A stretch of DNA of 64,000 bases, from positions 2,113,976 through 2,177,975 of the forward strand of contig NZ_CP141212.1 of assembly GCF_035610345.1 (NCBI RefSeq), in the 5' to 3' direction. Positions 9,402 to 16,908 of this stretch are shown in pieces. The translations under genes were made by a program, and so were the position numbers. The stretch is from Sinorhizobium meliloti (lineage in GTDB: Bacteria; Pseudomonadota; Alphaproteobacteria; Rhizobiales; Rhizobiaceae). Position 1 is the first letter of the stretch; each line of letters opens with the position of its first letter. The notes under the pieces are model-generated. The model was not told where the DNA came from. It was given only the letters and a program-made list of their open reading frames with translations, and made no database searches.

Positions 9402-10244
9402 TCACAGCTCTTCCAGCGTGTCGTTCAGTGCCTCGATACCGCGCAGCCGGTTCCGGCCGGCAACGCCTGCGGTCTCGATGCAGCGTGTGGTCAGGAGATG
9501 GCAGAGCGCCATCACCGACACATGGTTGAAAAGCGGCCCCGGCGCCAGGGTCTGGCAACGGAAGTGCCAAGCCGCACCGCTCAGGAGAGGCACGCCTTCA
9601 TCGGTGATGTAGAGCAACTTCGCCTTGGTTCTTTCCACCTGCGCCATGAGTTGCTCCATCAGAGCGACGCGGCGCCGCAGTCCGAAGAGAACGACGACGT
9701 CGTCGGGCGCGATGCTGACCAGATGCTCGCCGAGCGTCTGCCCGCCTCCGGGAATGGCAGCGATGTTTTCGATCACCTGCGTGAGCTGCCATTGCAGATA
9801 GGTCGCAAAGGAATGGCTGGCGCGAAAGCCGATGACCCACACCTTGCGGGCCTCCAGGATGGCTGTGGCAGCCGCATCGATCTCAGCCTCGCCGATCGCA
9901 AGGAAGGTGGCCTCCAGATTGGCGACGCCCTGGGCGACATGCGCTGCGACCGATTGCCGGCCGTCGGCATCGGTGGCGGTCGCGAGGAAAAGGCGCGACC
10001 CGGTCTGCTTGTCCGCGCGCGCGTGCCGCCGCGCTTCCTCATAGTTTTCGTAGCCGAGGCGCTGAACGAAGCGTGACACGGTCGCTTTCGATACATGGGC
10101 CAAAGCCGCCAGCTCCTGCGCGGAATAGCTGGCTATCTCCCCCGGAAAATCACAGAGGAAATCGCCGAGCCGCCGCTCGGCCGGGTGCAATTCGGGTAGA
10201 ATTTCGCGGACGCGAGCGAGGAAGGATCGTTCTTTGGCGGCCAT
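9402..10244 (-). CDS. MurR/RpiR family transcriptional regulator
   Basis: This 280-aa regulator has an N-terminal HTH_6 domain (AQELAALAHVSKATVSRFVQRLGY, about residues 45-70) and a C-terminal SIS sugar-isomerase-like effector domain (about 125-260). ATG 10244 was chosen for GGGAG five nt upstream; the in-frame ATG at 10256 overlaps a palindrome. It is encoded upstream of, and in the same direction as, the MFS and racemase-like genes. Shared palindromes suggest it controls them and itself. The SIS effector may be a phosphosugar or, in this context, another small metabolite. Confidence 0.88.
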   Translation of the reverse strand: MAAKERSFLARVREILPELHPAERRLGDFLCDFPGEIASYSAQELAALAHVSKATVSRFVQRLGYENYEEARRHARADKQTGSRLFLATATDADGRQSVAAHVAQGVANLEATFLAIGEAEIDAAATAILEARKVWVIGFRASHSFATYLQWQLTQVIENIAAIPGGGQTLGEHLVSIAPDDVVVLFGLRRRVALMEQLMAQVERTKAKLLYITDEGVPLLSGAAWHFRCQTLAPGPLFNHVSVMALCHLLTTRCIETAGVAGRNRLRGIEALNDTLEEL

Positions 10245-10255
10245 TGGCACTCCCA

Positions 10256-10271
10256 TGAAACTGTCGTTTCA
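10256..10271. promoter_or_regulatory. Probable RpiR autoregulatory operator, site 3
   Basis: TGAAACTGTCGTTTCA is an inverted repeat of TGAAAC with a 4-bp spacer, immediately upstream of the RpiR start codon. It shares 12 of 14 core bases with the palindrome at 9246, which implies autoregulation. Confidence 0.6.
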
Positions 10272-10327
10272 CGGGACTGTCCGATTTTCGTCCGGCCTTG
10301 GCAATAGGTGGAAGATCCGCCCCGCGG

Positions 10328-11596
10328 TCACCTTTCCTCCCGAAGCGTATCCTTCTGCGTTATCAATCGGGCGCTATGCTGGCCGCTCAGATATGTCCAT
10401 AGCCAGCTCCAGGCCACCGCAAAGCGGCTGCGGGTACCGATCAGGAAATAGATGTGGGCAATGCCCCAGATCCACCAGGCAAGCGACCCCTTGAGCTTGA
10501 TCCGACCGAAATCGATGATCGCCGCGCGCCTGCCGATGGTGGCCAGGCTTCCCTGGTGCCGGTAGCGGAACGACCCCGGCGCCGGAGAGCCCGTGAAGCG
10601 GCCACGGATCACCTGGGCGACGTAGGCCCCCTGCTGCTTGGCCGCGGGCGCGATGCCGGGCACCGGCTTGCCGTCTTCCTGGATGACGGATGCCGTATCG
10701 CCGATGACGAAGATGTCCGGATGGCCCGGCGCGGTCAGATCGGGCCCGACCTTAACGCGGCCGGCGCGGTCCGCGTCGGCGCCGATCCATTTGGCGGCGG
10801 GCGAGGCCTGGACCCCGGCCGCCCAGACGAGCGTCCGGCTCGCGACGAAGCTCTCGCCTATCGTGACCCCCTCCTCGGTGCAGTCGGTCACCGGCGTGCC
10901 CGTCAGCACCTCGACGCCAAGTTTCTCCAGTTCGCGGGAAGCATAGGCGGAAAGCTCCTCGCTGAAGGCGGGAAGAATGCGCGGGCCGGCTTCGACGAGC
11001 ACCACGCGGGCCAGACGTGTATCGATCCGGCGGAACTCGCCGGGCAGCGTTCTATGGGCCATTTCGGCAATGATGCCCGCAAGCTCGACCCCGGTCGGTC
11101 CTGCGCCGATGATCGTGAAGGTCAGCAGTGCGTCGCGCCTGGCGGGGTCCTCCTCCACCTCCGCCTGCTCGAAGGCGATGAGCACGCGGCGGCGAATGGT
11201 CGTCGCATCCTCCAGGGTCTTGAGCCCAGGCGCGACCGCCGCCCATTCGTCATGTCCGAAATAGGCGTGCGTTGCGCCGGTCGCCAGGACCAAGGTGTCG
11301 TAGGGGATCGATTGCCCATGCACGAGCGTCACTTCCTTCGCAGTCGTATCGACGCCCGCTACCTCGCCGAGCAGTGTCGTCACCTCTTGTCGGTCGCGGT
11401 AGAGCCGGCGGATCGGCCATGCGATCTCCGAGGTTGCGAGCACCGTGGTCGCCACCTGGTAAAGCAGCGGCTGGAAAAGGTGATGATTGCGCCGGTCGAT
11501 CAGCGTGACCCTGACCGGCGCACCCTTGAGGTCGTTGACGAGTTGCAGCCCGCCGAAACCTCCGCCGACCACGACGACATGATGTCTTTCCTGCAT
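10328..11596 (-). CDS. ndh: Type II NADH dehydrogenase (NDH-2)
   Basis: This is a 422-aa single-subunit, non-proton-pumping NADH:quinone oxidoreductase. The FAD-binding Rossmann motif VVVGGGFGGLQ is at the N-terminus, and the NADH-binding motif GAGPTGVELAGIIAEM is near residue 168. FVIGDTASV is the second FAD contact. The C-terminal amphipathic/hydrophobic region (WWIWGIAHIYFLIG) anchors it to the inner membrane. It is transcribed alone and ends 84 bp upstream of the RpiR start. Confidence 0.9.
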   Translation of the reverse strand: MQERHHVVVVGGGFGGLQLVNDLKGAPVRVTLIDRRNHHLFQPLLYQVATTVLATSEIAWPIRRLYRDRQEVTTLLGEVAGVDTTAKEVTLVHGQSIPYDTLVLATGATHAYFGHDEWAAVAPGLKTLEDATTIRRRVLIAFEQAEVEEDPARRDALLTFTIIGAGPTGVELAGIIAEMAHRTLPGEFRRIDTRLARVVLVEAGPRILPAFSEELSAYASRELEKLGVEVLTGTPVTDCTEEGVTIGESFVASRTLVWAAGVQASPAAKWIGADADRAGRVKVGPDLTAPGHPDIFVIGDTASVIQEDGKPVPGIAPAAKQQGAYVAQVIRGRFTGSPAPGSFRYRHQGSLATIGRRAAIIDFGRIKLKGSLAWWIWGIAHIYFLIGTRSRFAVAWSWLWTYLSGQHSARLITQKDTLREER

Positions 11597-11730
11597 GGTC
11601 TTCCGTCCTGTTCCTCATCCGCTCACATCGAGCTGGCAACACTGTTGAACTCCACACGCGGGAGCGCAAGCCGTTGCCCGGCATGGCTGCATTGCATCCG
11701 CGAATGGTCTTCGCCGGACGTTTCGGCGGC

Positions 11731-12195
11731 CTATTCCGCATAGCCGACGGGCACTGCGGTACCACTTTTCAGGACTTCCATCGAAATCGACGCGGAAACG
11801 TCGAAAAGCTCCACCTTCCGCACGATCTGCTTGTAGACGACGTCGTAGTGTTCGACCCGCGGCAGAACCACCTTGACGATGTAATCGTAATTGCCGGTCA
11901 GCCGGTGCGCCTCGACGATCTCCGGAATGTCGCTGATCGCCCTGCGGAACTTTTCGATCCAGTCGTCGGAATGATGCGCCGTCTTGATCAGCGCAAAAAC
12001 CGTGGTCGGCACGCCCATCCTTTCCCGGTCGAGGACGACGATGCGCCGGGTGACATAGCCGGCCTCCTCCAGCCGCTGAATGCGCCGCGAGCAGGCGGAA
12101 AGCGAAAGACTCACCCTCTCGGCAAGGTCGCCCATGGCGACGCTCGCATCCTGCTGCAGAAGCATGAGCAGCTTCCGGTCTCTCTCGTCAAGCAC
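11731..12195 (-). CDS. Lrp/AsnC family transcriptional regulator
   Basis: This 154-aa protein has an N-terminal HTH (LDERDRKLLMLLQQDASVAM, then LSLSACSRRIQRLEEAGYV) and a C-terminal RAM/ACT-like ligand domain. I chose GTG 12195 because AAGGAG is 7 nt upstream and the protein then starts VLDERDRKLL, as usual for the family; upstream ATGs at 12219 and 12246 have no ribosome site. It is divergent from the aspartate racemase gene with about 200 bp between the starts. Lrp-type proteins commonly regulate a divergent amino-acid gene, so an aspartate or D-amino-acid response is a fair inference. Confidence 0.88.
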   Translation of the reverse strand: MLDERDRKLLMLLQQDASVAMGDLAERVSLSLSACSRRIQRLEEAGYVTRRIVVLDRERMGVPTTVFALIKTAHHSDDWIEKFRRAISDIPEIVEAHRLTGNYDYIVKVVLPRVEHYDVVYKQIVRKVELFDVSASISMEVLKSGTAVPVGYAE

Positions 12196-12395
12196 GCTCC
12201 GACTCCTTGCTCTTGCCATAGAGTGCGCCGAAATTTTTCGCGGCATCTGGATTCGGGCGCAAACGGCTTGCTAAAATTTGGCCAAGCGCCGATCAAAGCA
12301 AACACATGCAACCGGGCCCGCACGATAATCTAGCAATGGAACGGGGAACGTGGCGAAGCGTTCCCGACGGCCAAAGGGCAGCAGCAGGAATGACG

Positions 12396-13100
12396 ATGGA
12401 AATGCGGAAAATCGGCCTCATCGGCGGCATGAGCTTCGAAAGCTCGGCAGTCTATTACCGCTTGGTCAACGAGGCCGTGCGCAAGCGACGCGGCAAATTA
12501 CATTCGGCGGAAGTGCTTCTGCATTCCGTCGACTTCCAGGGGATTGTGGACCTGCAGAGAGCCGGCCATTGGGACGACGCCGCCCTGCTTCTCTCCGATG
12601 TCGCCCGCGGGCTCGTCGCCGGCGGCGCGGACTGCATCCTGATCTGCAGCAATACCATGCACATCATTGCCGACGCGGTGCGTGCCTCCGTCGACGTCCC
12701 GTTGATCAACATCATCGACGAAACGGCCTTGCGCCTGAAGGCCGCCGGCAGCCGCAAGCCCCTGTTGCTCGCCACACGCTACACCATGGAACACGGCTTC
12801 TATGCCGAGCGCATGAACACACATGATATCGACCTGATGGTACCCGATGCGGATGGCCGGACACTCACTCACAACGTGATCTTCGACGAGCTCTGCGCCG
12901 GCCAGGTGCTGAACGTCTCGCACTCGGCAATGATCGGGCTCGTCGAGAAAGCAAAGGCGGAGGGTGCGGACGCCGTCATTCTCGGCTGCACCGAAATCTG
13001 CCTGCTTCTCGATCCGGCCGAATTGCCGCTCCCGGGCTTCGATTCCACCGCCATCCATGCGGAGGCGGCGGTCGAATTCTCGCTTGGCGACCGGCAGTAA
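12396..13100 (+). CDS. Aspartate/glutamate racemase
   Basis: This 234-aa enzyme interconverts L- and D-aspartate (or a related amino acid) without cofactor. The N-terminal motif KIGLIGGMSFESSAVYY is typical of aspartate racemase. Both catalytic thiols are present, in LICSNTMH and ILGCTEICLL. AGGA lies 6 nt before ATG 12396; ATG 12390 is possible too. It is divergent from an Lrp regulator. In contrast to the protein at 7071, the catalytic cysteines are intact. Confidence 0.87.
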   Translation: MEMRKIGLIGGMSFESSAVYYRLVNEAVRKRRGKLHSAEVLLHSVDFQGIVDLQRAGHWDDAALLLSDVARGLVAGGADCILICSNTMHIIADAVRASVDVPLINIIDETALRLKAAGSRKPLLLATRYTMEHGFYAERMNTHDIDLMVPDADGRTLTHNVIFDELCAGQVLNVSHSAMIGLVEKAKAEGADAVILGCTEICLLLDPAELPLPGFDSTAIHAEAAVEFSLGDRQ

Positions 13101-13205
13101 GCTGCACCGCCGAAAGGCGCTGATATAGCAGGCCCACCGCAGCACCGAGAGCAATACCGATCGCCATGAGTGTGGCGATGCCACAGGCCCGTGGCGACAA
13201 TCCGC

Positions 13206-13610
13206 CTATGGCGTGTCGTCGTACTCCGCCCGCGCCTGCCGGATAGCCTGGTGGTTCTCCAGCGACCAGTCGACGAAGACCCTTAGCACGTCAAGAAACG
13301 AGCGCCCGAGATCCGTGAGGCCGTATTCCACGCTCGGGGGCTGCGTCGGGTAAACGGTACGGCGCAGATAACCGTCACGCTGCAGATCGCGTAGCGTCTG
13401 GGTCAGCATCCGCTGTGAAATGTCCGGGATGAGCCGCCTGAGCTGCGAGAAGCGCAAAGGACCGTCGGCGAGCGATAGAATCATCAGCGAGTTCCACTTA
13501 CCGCCGATATTGTCCATCACGTCCCGCACCGGACAATTGTCGATGTCCATAGGCATGCCGCAGACGACTGCCACCCGCTCGCCCTTCAACGTGCCCGACG
13601 CCCTGGTCAT
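13206..13610 (-). CDS. HxlR family (DUF24) redox/quinone-type regulator
   Basis: This 134-aa winged-helix protein has the conserved N-terminal Cys in [15 protein letters not shown], followed by [28 protein letters not shown]. HxlR members that sit beside quinone oxidoreductases (YtfH, QorR, YodB) sense quinones or diamide through this Cys. Here the gene is divergent from a QorB-like gene, the same arrangement as ytfG/ytfH in E. coli. It is therefore very likely a repressor of that gene. Confidence 0.87.
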   Translation of the reverse strand: MTRASGTLKGERVAVVCGMPMDIDNCPVRDVMDNIGGKWNSLMILSLADGPLRFSQLRRLIPDISQRMLTQTLRDLQRDGYLRRTVYPTQPPSVEYGLTDLGRSFLDVLRVFVDWSLENHQAIRQARAEYDDTP

Positions 13611-13720
13611 GTCGGTACCCTTTCCGTAACCACGGCAGAAAAAACTGCCTCCTTTACAGCTCTTAGCAGATCACGGGATAAGAGCAACTCTCAAAAAGAG
13701 ACCAGCTTTCGGGATGAGCT

Positions 13721-13737
13721 CATGTCGACAGGACATG
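13721..13737. promoter_or_regulatory. Inverted repeat between HxlR and qorB-like genes
   Basis: CATGTC-N5-GACATG lies 38 bp upstream of the qorB-like start codon, in the divergent intergenic region. It is a candidate HxlR operator. A second imperfect repeat, GGTACC...GTAACC, overlaps the hxlR ribosome site at about 13617-13634. Confidence 0.35.
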
Positions 13738-13774
13738 CTGAACAACGCGCTGGAGTGGAAACGAAAGGAAAAAC

Positions 13775-14662
13775 ATGTCTGGAAGACTGCTCGTAACCGG
13801 CGCCGCCGGACAGTTCGGCAAACTCGTGCTCGATGCGCTCCTGACCTCCGGCAAGACGAAGCCGGCCGATATTACCGCCACCAGCCGGGACATCGCCAAA
13901 CTGGCGGACTACGCAGCGAAGGGCGTCGAGACCCGTGCCGCCGACTTCGACGATCCGGCCTCGCTCGAGCGGGCCCTCGCCGGCGCCGACCGCATACTCA
14001 TCATTTCGACGGATGTTCTCGACGAACCAGGCAAGCGTCTGAAGCAGCACCTTGCCGCCGTCGAAGCGGCCAGGAAGGCGGCGGTGAAGCACATCCTCTA
14101 TACGTCGATGCCGCAGCCGGAAACCTCGGTGATCCCTTTCGCGTCCGATCATCTCGGCACCGAAGAAGCCATTAAGGCGACGGGAATTCCCTACACGATC
14201 CTGCGTAACGCCTGGTACATGGAAAACCTCCTCCTGTCGCTCCCGCACGCACTCGCGGCGGGACAATGGTTCTCCTCCGCCGGCGATGGCCGTATTTCCC
14301 ACATCGGGCGCCGTGACCTTGCCGCCGCCGCCGCTTCCGCTCTCCAGTCAAGCTCGACGGAAAGCCGCACTTACACCCTGACCGGACCGCAGGCCCTCAC
14401 AACCGGCGAGATCGCCGACCTTGTTGCCAAGGCCACCGGCAAGACGCTCGAGGTCGTCCATGTCACTGACGAGGCATTGGCTGGCGGTCTCAAGAATGCG
14501 GGTCTGCCGGACTTCTTCGTCCCGATCCTCGTCTCCTTCGACGCCAATGCCCGCAAAGGACATTTCGACATCGTGACCGACGACACCGCCGGGCTTACCG
14601 GAAGGGCCCCCATCGACCTCGCCTCCTTCCTCGAGGCGAATAAGTCGGCACTCGTCCGCTGA
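13775..14662 (+). CDS. qorB: NmrA-like NAD(P)H:quinone oxidoreductase (QorB-like)
   Basis: This 295-aa atypical short-chain dehydrogenase begins with a nucleotide-binding motif (LLVTGAAGQFGKLVLDALL). It continues with the NmrA-type pattern IISTDVLDEPGKR, the family-typical HILYTSMPQPE and the segment TILRNAWYMENLL. The length and layout fit E. coli QorB/YtfG, which reduces quinones using NADPH. A divergent HxlR regulator supports the assignment. A terminator follows at once, so it is monocistronic. Confidence 0.83.
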   Translation: MSGRLLVTGAAGQFGKLVLDALLTSGKTKPADITATSRDIAKLADYAAKGVETRAADFDDPASLERALAGADRILIISTDVLDEPGKRLKQHLAAVEAARKAAVKHILYTSMPQPETSVIPFASDHLGTEEAIKATGIPYTILRNAWYMENLLLSLPHALAAGQWFSSAGDGRISHIGRRDLAAAAASALQSSSTESRTYTLTGPQALTTGEIADLVAKATGKTLEVVHVTDEALAGGLKNAGLPDFFVPILVSFDANARKGHFDIVTDDTAGLTGRAPIDLASFLEANKSALVR

Positions 14663-14677
14663 ACATGAGGAAGCGGC

Positions 14678-14704
14678 AGGCCCGGCAAACGACCGGGCCT
14701 TTTT
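14678..14704 (+). terminator. Rho-independent terminator of qorB-like gene
   Basis: An 8-bp stem (AGGCCCGG/CCGGGCCT) with a 7-nt loop and a TTTT tail begins 15 bp after the stop codon. Confidence 0.85.
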
Positions 14705-14770
14705 AAAAACGGGAGCAGAAGAATGCGCAGCTGTTCGGAATTCCGGCCCAATTCGAGGGTGGGTCGACGT

Positions 14771-15193
14771 TCAGCGCAAGGCGGTCTCGCTCGAACTCTG
14801 CGGCGCGGACGCTGCGGCCCGGCGAGCTACCCTGCCCTCCTCGGCCTTGTAGAAATATTGGCTCGCCACCAACCAGCCCTTTAACGGCCTCAACGGCGGA
14901 ATACAGGTCAGGAACATGAACGGCCCGGTGACCAGGAGATGGACCCAAAGGGGGGCGTTGTATTGCACCTCCAGCCACACGCCGAGAAACACGCTCGGCA
15001 CGCAAGCAAAGCAGATCACGAAGAAAGCAGGCCCGTCCGCGGGATCGGCGAAGGAATAGTCCAGGCCGCAGACTTCGCATCCTTGCCTGAGCTTCAGGAA
15101 GCCATCGAATAAATGCCCCTGTCCGCAACGGGGGCAGCGACCTCGTAATCCCGTATGCAGCGGCGACAGAGGCGGCCACTCATGATCCGACAT
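14771..15193 (-). CDS. DUF983 membrane protein
   Basis: This 140-aa protein begins with a zinc-ribbon-like Cys pattern (RGRCPRCGQGHLFDG, then CEVCGLDYSF), followed by two hydrophobic segments (AFFVICFACVPSVFLGVWLEV and LWVHLLVTGPFMFLTCIPPL). DUF983 proteins are common in alphaproteobacteria, sometimes near cytochrome oxidase assembly genes; their role is unknown. ATG 15193 has AAGGAAG upstream. The gene is transcribed in the same direction as the MocR gene, with CATACAA repeats between them. Confidence 0.82.
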   Translation of the reverse strand: MSDHEWPPLSPLHTGLRGRCPRCGQGHLFDGFLKLRQGCEVCGLDYSFADPADGPAFFVICFACVPSVFLGVWLEVQYNAPLWVHLLVTGPFMFLTCIPPLRPLKGWLVASQYFYKAEEGRVARRAAASAPQSSSETALR

Positions 15194-15296
15194 CGTTCTT
15201 CCTTTCAGTCTTCTGCATGCCCCCGCAAACCCGCAAGCCTGCGAGACGTTCCCGTCGACGACGGCACTAGCCGCTTCGTCGACCCCCAAAAGATGA

Positions 15297-15329
15297 CATA
15301 CAAACCATACAAGAACAATAAATTGTATG
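15297..15329. promoter_or_regulatory. CATACAA repeat cluster, possible MocR-regulator site
   Basis: CATACAA occurs twice in direct orientation 9 bp apart (15297 and 15306) and once inverted (TTGTATG at 15323). Related elements (ATGTATGG, TTGCATGG) lie just upstream of the MocR gene at 16822-16840. MocR/GabR regulators bind direct repeats, so this cluster in the DUF983 promoter may be a binding site. Confidence 0.35.
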
Positions 15330-15381
15330 CATACCGGGGCGCGGCAATTCCACGCAGCACCTTCGCACGGGAGTATCACCC

Positions 15382-16800
15382 TTAAACGATGAGGTTTCGG
15401 GCCGCCGGCGACTGAGCGAGGAGACCGGCGATGACCTCCAGGCTGTGCCGCAGTTCATCGCGTGTCCGCGCAGACCCCAGACCGAGCCGGACGGCTTCCG
15501 GTGGGTCGGAGATCGCGAAGGCATCGCTGGCGACGACGCCAATCCCCGCCGTTCGCAGCTGCGCCGTGAACTCGCCGCGATTCCAGCGGGAGGGCAGCTT
15601 CAGCCAGAGATGAAACCCCTCGCGATCGGCGAGAAGATCGGCGTCCTCGAGGCTCTTGATCGCGATCTGCTGGCGCGCGCCGGCTTCCGTGCGGATCGCT
15701 CCCAGGACCGCTTGCGCCGTTCCTTCCTCCAGCCAGCGCGTGGCGATAGCCGCCGAAAGCGGCGACGTCATGCCGACCGTCGCTCGGATCGCCCCTTCGA
15801 GGCGGACTGCCGCCGATCGATCGGGCGCGACGAGATAGGCGATGCGGAGCGCCGGCGAGAGGCACTTGGCAAGCCCCGCTATATGAAAGACGAGGTCCGG
15901 CGCGAGCGCGGCCAGTGGCGGAACGGGGTTCGCGGGCAATGCGCCGTAGGCGTCGTCCTCGATCACGGCCACGCCGTAACGGCGTGCAATCGCCACGATC
16001 GCCTCGCGGCGCTCGAGCGGAAGCGTCGCGGTCGTGGGATTGTGAAGGGTCGGATTGCAGTAAAGCGCCTTCGGCTTGTGCCGGGCGCACGCCTCCTCGA
16101 ACGCGTCGGGCAATATCCCGTTTCGGTCGATCCGGACGCTCACGAGCTCGATACCCATATGCGCCGCCAGTGAGCGGAGGCCGGGATAGGTGAGCGCCTC
16201 GGCGCAGATCCTGTCGCCCTTCGTCGCCAGTATCCCGACGCTCGCAAGCAGAGCCCCTTGCGCTCCTGTACAGACGACCAAGCGATCGGCTCGAAGGTCG
16301 CCGAGCCGCGGCTTGAGCCAGGCTGCACCGGCAGCCCTGTCCCGCTCCGTGCCGCCGACGGGCTGGTAGCGCATCAGCAGTTCGGGATCACGCTGGTCGA
16401 GAGCCGCAACGTCCGTCCACATTCTCTCCGACAGGGCTGGGTCGTCGAAGAGCGGCGGCAGGTTCATGCTCATGTCGACGAGACCGCCCAGCAGGCCGCC
16501 CGCCAGACCGCCCGATGAGGGACGTGCGGCGCTCCTGCGCCGAGCCGTGACATAGGTACCCTGCCCCACCCGACCTTCGACCAAACCGCGCCGGCGCGCT
16601 TCGTTGTAGGCCCGGCTGACGGTTGTAAAGTCGATACCGAGCGCGGCCGCCAGCGCGCGCTGCGGCGGCAGGCGCACTCCACCCTCCAGTCGACCCGCCG
16701 CGATGTCCGCGGCGATCTCGTCGGCAATTGCGAGATACAGCGGTCCTCGCGCTTGGCCGAGCGCCGGCATCCAGGAAACCTCCACGCGATCCACGTCCAT
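15382..16800 (-). CDS. MocR/PdxR-type GntR regulator with aminotransferase domain
   Basis: This 472-aa regulator joins an N-terminal GntR winged helix (LPPQRALAAALGIDFTTVSRAYNEARRRG and GQGTYVT) to a fold-type I aminotransferase-like domain. The PLP lysine lies in HIAGLAKCLSPALRIAYL, and ALYCNPTLHNPT and VIEDDAYGAL are the usual substrate and PLP contacts. Such proteins sense PLP with or without an amino compound and control vitamin B6 or amino-acid genes. ATG 16770 has a better ribosome site (GGAGG 8 nt upstream) than the ATG at 16800 and may be the true start. pdxJ lies 2.4 kb away. Confidence 0.88.
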   Translation of the reverse strand: MDVDRVEVSWMPALGQARGPLYLAIADEIAADIAAGRLEGGVRLPPQRALAAALGIDFTTVSRAYNEARRRGLVEGRVGQGTYVTARRRSAARPSSGGLAGGLLGGLVDMSMNLPPLFDDPALSERMWTDVAALDQRDPELLMRYQPVGGTERDRAAGAAWLKPRLGDLRADRLVVCTGAQGALLASVGILATKGDRICAEALTYPGLRSLAAHMGIELVSVRIDRNGILPDAFEEACARHKPKALYCNPTLHNPTTATLPLERREAIVAIARRYGVAVIEDDAYGALPANPVPPLAALAPDLVFHIAGLAKCLSPALRIAYLVAPDRSAAVRLEGAIRATVGMTSPLSAAIATRWLEEGTAQAVLGAIRTEAGARQQIAIKSLEDADLLADREGFHLWLKLPSRWNRGEFTAQLRTAGIGVVASDAFAISDPPEAVRLGLGSARTRDELRHSLEVIAGLLAQSPAARNLIV

Positions 16801-16908
16801 CGGGGCCTTTCGAGTCTTACAATGTATGGATATTGCATGGACGGAGTTTGGCGCGCAAGATCGTCCTGGTCGACAGACTGGAGCGCGCGCGGCTTTCGGG
16901 CGATACGA

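Noticed and set aside
12976..13200. 74-aa minus-strand frame with one hydrophobic stretch
   Set aside because: It overlaps the end of the aspartate racemase gene and its C-terminal half is its antisense; the hydrophobic part is too short to support a gene.
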